A stretch of 19,787 nucleotides of DNA from the NCBI GenBank assembly GCA_945788675.1, contig CALZMY010000125.1:1-19787 (forward strand). The letters run 5' to 3'. Below are positions 14,824 through 19,787 of this stretch, in pieces (positions within the stretch are counted from its first letter, which is position 1; every line of letters begins with the position of its first letter). The DNA is from an uncultured Gammaproteobacteria bacterium. GTDB taxonomy: Bacteria; Pseudomonadota; Gammaproteobacteria; SZUA-140. The notes under the pieces are model-generated. The model saw only the letters and a program-made list of their open reading frames with translations. It searched no databases and was not told the origin of the DNA. Position numbers and translations under genes: made by a program.

Positions 14824-15825
14824 ATGGCAATTAAAATCGGTATTAACGGCTTTGGTCGTATTGGTCGTATGGCCTTCCGTGCAGTAGCACAGGAATTTGA
14901 TGACATGGAGATCGTTGCGATCAATGACCTGCTGGATGCAGACTACCTGGCCTATATGCTGAAGTATGACTCAGTACACGGTCGTTTCGACGGTGAGGTT
15001 TCTGTTGATAACGGTGCGTTGATCGTTAACGGAAAGAAGATCCGTCTGACTGCTGAGCGTAATCCTGCTGATCTGAAATGGGGAGATGTTGATGTCGATA
15101 TCGTTCTTGAATGTACCGGCTTCTTCCTGACAGAAGAGAGCTGTCAGGCGCACATCGATGCGGGTGCCAAAAAGGTTGTTCAGTCCGCGCCTTCGAAAGA
15201 TGCAACGCCAATGTTTGTCTACGGTGTTAACCACGAGACCTATGCAGGCCAAAATATCGTATCTGCTGCGTCCTGTACCACTAACTGCCTGGCTCCTGTT
15301 GCTAAAGTCCTGAATGATAAATTTGGCATCAAGCGTGGTTTGATGACGACGGTTCATGCCGCTACCGCGACACAGAAGACTGTCGACGGCCCTTCCCAGA
15401 AAGACTGGCGCGGTGGCCGTGGTATCCTGGAAAATATCATTCCTTCTTCCACCGGTGCAGCCAAGGCGGTTGGTGTTGTGTTGCCTGAACTGAATGGCAA
15501 ACTGACCGGTATGGCTTTCCGCATACCAACTTCTGATGTCTCTGTGGTTGATCTGACAGTTGAACTGAACAGCGATGCTTCATACGACGATATCTGTGCG
15601 GCAATGAAGGATGCCTCTGAGAACGGTGCGATGAGCGAAACGCTGGGTTACACCGAAGATAAGGTGGTTTCAACCGATTTCCGTGGTGTCGGTTTCTCAT
15701 CAATCTTCGATGCTGGCGCCGGTATCGCGCTGGATGGAACGTTCGTGAAAGTGGTTTCCTGGTATGACAACGAATACGGTTATACCTGTAACATGATGCG
15801 TTTTGTCCGTCACGTAGCTAAGTAA
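14824..15825 (+). CDS. gap: Glyceraldehyde-3-phosphate dehydrogenase (type I)
   Basis: Interconverts glyceraldehyde-3-phosphate and 1,3-bisphosphoglycerate with NAD. The protein has 333 residues. It shows GINGFGRIGR (dinucleotide fold), an aspartate at D35 in VAINDLLDAD that favours NAD over NADP, catalytic C151 in SAASCTTNCLAP, H178 in TTVHAATATQK, the GAAKAVGVVLPELNGKLTGMAFRIPT phosphate-site block (with Thr in the usual place), and the C-terminal WYDNEYGYTCNM. AGGAG lies 10 bases before the ATG. It is second in the glycolytic/Calvin run, 93 bases after tkt. NAD preference is inferred from D35 only. Confidence 0.98.
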   Translation: MAIKIGINGFGRIGRMAFRAVAQEFDDMEIVAINDLLDADYLAYMLKYDSVHGRFDGEVSVDNGALIVNGKKIRLTAERNPADLKWGDVDVDIVLECTGFFLTEESCQAHIDAGAKKVVQSAPSKDATPMFVYGVNHETYAGQNIVSAASCTTNCLAPVAKVLNDKFGIKRGLMTTVHAATATQKTVDGPSQKDWRGGRGILENIIPSSTGAAKAVGVVLPELNGKLTGMAFRIPTSDVSVVDLTVELNSDASYDDICAAMKDASENGAMSETLGYTEDKVVSTDFRGVGFSSIFDAGAGIALDGTFVKVVSWYDNEYGYTCNMMRFVRHVAK

Positions 15826-15918
15826 AGGAAAAGGGAAAAGGGGAGAGGGGAAAGGGATCAAAATGACGGACAAAGCCCGTCACTGTTCCCTTTACTCTTT
15901 TATCTTTACCCTTTCCCC
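15826..15918 (+). repeat. Nested inverted-repeat element between gap and pgk
   Basis: It begins immediately after the gap stop codon. A 32-base purine arm (15826-15857, AGGAAAAGGGAAAAGGGG and on) and a 32-base pyrimidine arm (15887-15918) can pair at about 27 positions in plus-strand RNA if G-U pairs are counted. Between them is a small hairpin, TGACGG/CCGTCA (15864-15869 and 15877-15882). The ahcY-metF gap has a similar element with different inner hairpin sequence. Likely an mRNA-structuring intercistronic repeat or a short mobile element. Confidence 0.65.
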
Positions 15919-15930
15919 TGCATTTTAGAG

Positions 15931-15968
15931 AAATTTGTTGAGAGATTACGACTCTCACCAAATTTTTT
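15931..15968 (+). terminator. Terminator or attenuator between gap and pgk
   Basis: AAATTTGTTGAGAG (15931-15944) pairs with CTCTCACCAAATTT (15952-15965) with one G-U-type imperfect position and a seven-base loop; the stem ends in a run of six T (15963-15968). It stands 21 bases before the pgk ATG. Partial termination would lower pgk relative to gap. Confidence 0.6.
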
Positions 15969-15988
15969 AAAACATCAGGAGATATTTC

Positions 15989-17164
15989 ATGTCTGTCATC
16001 AAAATGGCTGATCTCGACTTAGCGGGTAAGCGAGTTCTCATTCGTCAGGATTTGAATGTACCGCTTAAAAACGGTGCAGTATCAGACGACACACGCATTC
16101 GTGCCTCATTGCCAACCGTGAAAATGGCACTAGACGCGGGTGCCAGAGTAATGATCATGTCTCATCTGGGGCGTCCAACCGAGGGTGAATATGCCGATGA
16201 GTATTCATTGGCCCCTGTTGCCGCATACATGGGTGAGCTATTAGGTAAAGACGTTAATCTGGTTCAGGACTATCTGGGTGGTGTTGAACTGGCAGGCGGT
16301 GACGTTGCGATCCTCGAAAACGTTCGTTTTAACGCCGGTGAAAAGAAAAATGAAGATGCACTAGCAAAACAATACGCAGCACTGTGCGATGTGTTTGTGA
16401 TGGATGCGTTTGGTACCGCACACCGTGCACAGGCATCAACTCACGGCGTGGCAAAATTTGCCCCGACCGCATGTGCAGGGCCGCTGTTGGCAGGTGAACT
16501 GGAAGCGTTAGGTAAGGCACTGGATAATCCTGCGCGTCCGATGGTGGCAATCGTGGGTGGTTCTAAAGTTTCAACCAAGCTGACTGTGCTGGAATCGCTT
16601 TCCAAGATTGTTGATCAGCTGATTGTTGGCGGTGGTATTGCTAATACCTTTATCGCAGCGGCTGGACACAATGTGGGTAAGTCACTATATGAAAATGATC
16701 TGATCGATACCGCAAAGAAACTAACTGCAGATGCACAGGCACGTGGTGGTGACATCCCTGTGCCAAGCGATGTTGTTTGTGCTAAGGAGTTTGCAGAGAC
16801 GGCTGCTGCTGAACTGAAGAGTACTGCTGATGTGGCTGATGACGACATGATCTTTGACATCGGGCCGGAGAGTGCCAAAGAGCTGGCCGCCATTCTGAAG
16901 AATGCCGGCACCATTGTATGGAATGGGCCTGTTGGTGTGTTTGAGTTTGATCAGTTTGGAGAAGGTACCAAAGCGATTTCGAAAGCGATTGCGGAGAGTC
17001 CTGCATTCTCAATCGCAGGCGGTGGCGACACCCTGGCGGCAGTATCAAAATATGATATTGCTGATAAGGTTTCATATATTTCGACCGGTGGCGGTGCTTT
17101 CCTTGAGTTCCTGGAGGGCAAGAAGCTGCCAGCCGTAGAGATTCTGGAAGAACGCGCCAAGTAA
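15989..17164 (+). CDS. pgk: Phosphoglycerate kinase
   Basis: Transfers phosphate between 1,3-bisphosphoglycerate and ADP; runs in reverse in gluconeogenesis and the Calvin cycle. A two-domain monomer of 391 residues (E. coli 387). N-domain substrate residues: RQDLNVP with D21 and N23, SHLGRP at 57-62, and DAFGTAHR. C-domain nucleotide site: GGSKVSTK, GGGIANTF, WNGPVGVFE and GGGDT. AGGAG lies about 8 bases before the ATG, downstream of a terminator-like hairpin. Third gene of the carbon run. Confidence 0.98.
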   Translation: MSVIKMADLDLAGKRVLIRQDLNVPLKNGAVSDDTRIRASLPTVKMALDAGARVMIMSHLGRPTEGEYADEYSLAPVAAYMGELLGKDVNLVQDYLGGVELAGGDVAILENVRFNAGEKKNEDALAKQYAALCDVFVMDAFGTAHRAQASTHGVAKFAPTACAGPLLAGELEALGKALDNPARPMVAIVGGSKVSTKLTVLESLSKIVDQLIVGGGIANTFIAAAGHNVGKSLYENDLIDTAKKLTADAQARGGDIPVPSDVVCAKEFAETAAAELKSTADVADDDMIFDIGPESAKELAAILKNAGTIVWNGPVGVFEFDQFGEGTKAISKAIAESPAFSIAGGGDTLAAVSKYDIADKVSYISTGGGAFLEFLEGKKLPAVEILEERAK

Positions 17165-17181
17165 TTGTCAGAAGAATAGCT

Positions 17182-17208
17182 GGGGATCACTTGATCCCCA
17201 TTTTTATT
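17182..17208 (+). terminator. Intrinsic terminator between pgk and pyk
   Basis: GGGGATC (17182-17188) and GATCCCC (17193-17199) form a seven-pair stem with loop ACTT, followed by ATTTTTATTT. It begins 18 bases after the pgk stop and ends 22 bases before the pyk start, so termination here, even if partial, would separate pyk from the upstream genes. Confidence 0.8.
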
Positions 17209-17229
17209 TAACATTTAGGAGAGGATAAG

Positions 17230-18654
17230 TTGCGCAGAACAAAGATTGTCGCAACTCTAGGGCCCGCAACTGACGACCCTAAAGTTTTAGAATCGCTGGT
17301 AGTGGCTGGTGTTGATGTTGTGCGTTTGAATTTTTCACACGGTTCTTTTGAAGAACAAAAGTGGCGTGCGGATAATATTAGAACGTTTGCTGAGAAGCAT
17401 GGTAAAGCGATTGGTGTTCTGGTCGATTTGCAGGGGCCAAAGATCCGTACCTGTAAGTTTAAAGAAGGCAAAGTCAACCTGATAGAAGGTGATGGTTTCA
17501 TTCTTGATGCTGAGCTGGGTGATGAGGAAGGAACGAATGAGCGTGTAGGCATTACCTACAAAAATCTTCCAGGTGATGTTAAACCCGGCAATGTGTTACT
17601 GCTGGATGATGGCCGCATGATCCTGAAAGTGACTGACGTTAAAGGTCAGGAGGTGCATACCACGGTGATGCATACTGGCCCATTATCGAATAATAAAGGG
17701 ATCAACCTTCAGGGTGGCGGTCTTTCTGCGCCGGCGTTAACGGATAAAGATAAGCGCGATATCTTATCTGCGGCAAAAATTGAAGCAGACTTTGTTGCTG
17801 TTTCTTTTCCTCGCTCTGCCAGTGATGTGAATGAATGTCGTCAGCTGCTGCGTGAGGCGGGTGGTCACGGTGCTATTGTTTCCAAGATTGAGCGCGCAGA
17901 TGCGCTGGATGTGATCGAAGAAATTATCGAAGCTTCTGAAGTGATTATGGTGGCTCGTGGTGATCTGGGGGTTGAAGTGGGTGATGCAGAATTGCCGGCG
18001 ATTCAGAAAGACCTGATTAAGCGTGCGCGTGCGATGGATCGCGTTGTTATCACAGCCACACAGATGATGGAGTCGATGATCGAAAATCCGATTCCAACAC
18101 GAGCTGAAGTTTTTGATGTTGCCAATGCAGTGCTAGATGGTACGGATGCCGTGATGTTGTCAGGTGAGACGGCAGCAGGGAAGTACCCGGCTAAAGTAGT
18201 TGAGTCAATGGGGCGCATCTGTGAAGAGGCTGAAAAACAGCGTAGCAGTCGTGTTTCTGATCACCGTGTTGATCTGACCTTTGGTCGAATTGATGAGGCA
18301 GTTGCGATGGCGACCATGTATACCGCTAACCATTTGAAAGTGGATGGCATTGCTGCCTTGACTGAGTCCGGCTCTACGCCGTTATGGATGTCACGTATTA
18401 GTTCGGGTTTACCAATTTATGCATTGACGCGCAGCGAGAGGACAAAGCGTCGTATGACGATGTATCGTGGTGTTTATCCGATGAGTATTGATATTGATGA
18501 TATTAAGCAATATCAGCTCAGTGCGCTTGCGCAAAAAGTATTATTAGAACGCGGTGTCGTAAATAAAGATGACCTGATTATTATCACTAAAGGTGACAAG
18601 GTCGGTGTTGATGGTGGCACAAACTCGATGAAAATTGTTCGTATCGGGGCTTGA
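17230..18654 (+). CDS. pyk: Pyruvate kinase (PykA type), TTG start
   Basis: Converts phosphoenolpyruvate and ADP to pyruvate and ATP, the last step of glycolysis. The 474 residues (E. coli PykA 480) begin LRRTKIVATLGPATDD, as PykA does after a short extension. Active-site residues: R32, N34, S36 and H37 in RLNFSHGS, catalytic K219 with E221 in SKIE, D245 in MVARGDLGVEVG, and TATQMMESMIENPIPTRAEV. The start is TTG 17230: AGGAGAGG lies 6 bases before it, and no ATG or GTG fits the family N-terminus. A terminator stands just upstream and an A+T-rich gap of 79 bases follows, so its level may be set apart from gap and pgk. Effector preference cannot be read. Confidence 0.96.
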   Translation: MRRTKIVATLGPATDDPKVLESLVVAGVDVVRLNFSHGSFEEQKWRADNIRTFAEKHGKAIGVLVDLQGPKIRTCKFKEGKVNLIEGDGFILDAELGDEEGTNERVGITYKNLPGDVKPGNVLLLDDGRMILKVTDVKGQEVHTTVMHTGPLSNNKGINLQGGGLSAPALTDKDKRDILSAAKIEADFVAVSFPRSASDVNECRQLLREAGGHGAIVSKIERADALDVIEEIIEASEVIMVARGDLGVEVGDAELPAIQKDLIKRARAMDRVVITATQMMESMIENPIPTRAEVFDVANAVLDGTDAVMLSGETAAGKYPAKVVESMGRICEEAEKQRSSRVSDHRVDLTFGRIDEAVAMATMYTANHLKVDGIAALTESGSTPLWMSRISSGLPIYALTRSERTKRRMTMYRGVYPMSIDIDDIKQYQLSALAQKVLLERGVVNKDDLIIITKGDKVGVDGGTNSMKIVRIGA

Positions 18655-18678
18655 TCATTCAGTTCTATCCGATATATA
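18651..18678 (+). promoter_or_regulatory. Possible internal promoter before fba
   Basis: TTGATC (18651-18656, overlapping the pyk stop) and TATATA (18673-18678) are 16 bases apart. Each matches the sigma-70 consensus at four of six positions. Weak evidence, but it would let fba be transcribed without passing the pgk-pyk terminator. Confidence 0.25.
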
Positions 18679-18696
18679 ACGTGTTATAAATTTTTT
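18675..18696 (+). terminator. Weak hairpin with T-run between pyk and fba
   Basis: TATAA/TTATA around CGTG, followed by AA and six T (18691-18696). The A/T-only stem is short, so at most a partial terminator or an RNA processing point. Confidence 0.35.
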
Positions 18697-18733
18697 AAAC
18701 ATAATTTACTTAAACTTATAGGAGAAACAGAAA

Positions 18734-19771
18734 ATGGCCCTGATTTCACTACGCCAATTACTGGATCATGCTGCTGAAAACAGCTACGGCATGCCCGCAT
18801 TCAATGTCAATAACATGGAGCAGGTTCACGCGATTATGCAGGCAGCTGATGCTGTTGATTCGCCTGTTATCATGCAGGGTTCTGCAGGCGCGCGTTCTTA
18901 TGCGGGCGAACCTTTTCTACGTCATCTGATCTCTGCTGCGGTTGAGCAGTATCCCCACATTCCTGTTGTGATGCACCAGGATCACGGTTCTGAGCCTGCA
19001 GTATGTCTGCGTTCTATTCAGTCTGGCTTTTCATCGGTGATGATGGACGGTTCTTTAATGCCTGATATGAAAACCCCATCATCTTACGAATACAATGTTG
19101 ATGTAACACGTAAAGTGGTTGATATGGCGCATGCCGGTGGTGTCTCTGTTGAAGGTGAGCTGGGTTGTCTCGGTTCTCTGGAAACAGGCATGATGGGTGA
19201 AGAAGATGGTCATGGTGCAGAAGGTGCGCTGGATATGGACCAACTGTTGACCAAAGCAGATGAAGCCAAAGATTTCGTTGAGAAGACCAATGTTGATGCT
19301 TTAGCGATTGCGATCGGCACTTCGCATGGCGCCTATAAGTTTACCAAGCCACCAACAGGTGCGGTACTACGTATCGACCGCATCAAAGAGATTCATGCAG
19401 TGTTACCTAATACACATTTGGTGATGCATGGCTCTTCATCTGTGCCGCAGGATTGGTTAGAGATTATCAATAACTATGGTGGTGACATGGGGCAGACCTA
19501 TGGTGTGCCAGTTGAAGAGATTGTTGAAGGGATCAAGTCTGGTGTGCGTAAGGTCAATATCGATACTGATTTGCGTATGGCCTCTACCGGTGCAGTGCGT
19601 AAGTTCCTGGCCGAAAATACCTCAAACTTCGACCCACGTAAATTCCTGAAGGAATCTACCAAGGCGATGTCTGAAATATGTAAGGCGCGTTACGAGTCAT
19701 TTGGCTGTGCTGGCCAGGCTTCAAAGATCAAGGCCAAGTCTCTGGAGCAGATGATCGATTACTATAAATAA
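18734..19771 (+). CDS. fba: Fructose-bisphosphate aldolase, class II (CbbA-type)
   Basis: Zinc-dependent reversible condensation of dihydroxyacetone phosphate with glyceraldehyde-3-phosphate; in the Calvin cycle it can also make sedoheptulose bisphosphate. The 345 residues start MALISLRQLLDHAAEN and contain the metal-site segment MHQDHG (H81, D83, H84), EGELGCLGSLETGM, GEEDGHGAEGALD, GTSHGAYKF, HGSSSVP and the phosphate-binding NIDTD. This long form closely resembles CbbA of autotrophic proteobacteria as I remember it, and differs from E. coli FbaA. AGGAG sits 9 bases before ATG 18734. Last gene of the visible run; the stop is 16 bases from the window edge, so further genes may follow. Confidence 0.97.
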   Translation: MALISLRQLLDHAAENSYGMPAFNVNNMEQVHAIMQAADAVDSPVIMQGSAGARSYAGEPFLRHLISAAVEQYPHIPVVMHQDHGSEPAVCLRSIQSGFSSVMMDGSLMPDMKTPSSYEYNVDVTRKVVDMAHAGGVSVEGELGCLGSLETGMMGEEDGHGAEGALDMDQLLTKADEAKDFVEKTNVDALAIAIGTSHGAYKFTKPPTGAVLRIDRIKEIHAVLPNTHLVMHGSSSVPQDWLEIINNYGGDMGQTYGVPVEEIVEGIKSGVRKVNIDTDLRMASTGAVRKFLAENTSNFDPRKFLKESTKAMSEICKARYESFGCAGQASKIKAKSLEQMIDYYK

Positions 19772-19787
19772 GATCGATCTGGCGTAA

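Overview
The window looks like chromosomal DNA of a gammaproteobacterium of intermediate G+C. The reasons are an E. coli-type exonuclease I, an mdlA-mdlB exporter pair in the E. coli order, an E. coli YafM-type RAYT transposase, a PykA-type pyruvate kinase, and an S-adenosylhomocysteine (SAH) riboswitch. The aldolase is the long class II form that I know best as CbbA of Calvin-cycle proteobacteria, and it sits with transketolase, GAPDH, PGK and pyruvate kinase. An autotroph, for example a sulfur oxidiser, is a reasonable guess, but no RuBisCO or phosphoribulokinase gene is in view.

Layout. From 1 to 4736 everything reads on the minus strand: the 5' part of sbcB (cut by the window edge), then the overlapping mdlB and mdlA genes of a heterodimeric ABC exporter. 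From about 4740 to 6880 lies an accessory patch. Here two copies of a ~145-bp paired-REP element (BIME) flank an A+T-rich gene for a two-helix membrane protein, and a RAYT transposase gene follows with REPs on both sides. A small acidic protein of unknown function (6881-7270, minus) has its own good sigma-70 promoter.

The methyl cycle block (7496-11257, minus) reads metK, ahcY, metF. metK has a recognisable promoter. ahcY is preceded by a textbook SAH riboswitch, and metF ends at a C(UUCG)G-loop terminator. These enzymes make S-adenosylmethionine (SAM), remove SAH and make methyl-tetrahydrofolate. The riboswitch links SAH build-up to ahcY, and probably to metF behind it. Divergent from metK is a thioredoxin-fold protein gene (11501-12061), followed by ~695 bases with no gene I can support.

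The carbon block (12757-19771, plus) reads tkt, gap, pgk, pyk, fba. It covers triose-phosphate interconversion, lower glycolysis and the transketolase step, all usable in gluconeogenesis or the Calvin cycle. Every gap between these genes contains an inverted repeat. The gap-pgk one is a long purine/pyrimidine-armed structure, and a related structure lies between ahcY and metF. The most interesting parts of the window are this repeated nested-hairpin element, the RAYT/REP patch with its bracketed membrane protein gene, and the REP that supplies that gene's stop codon.
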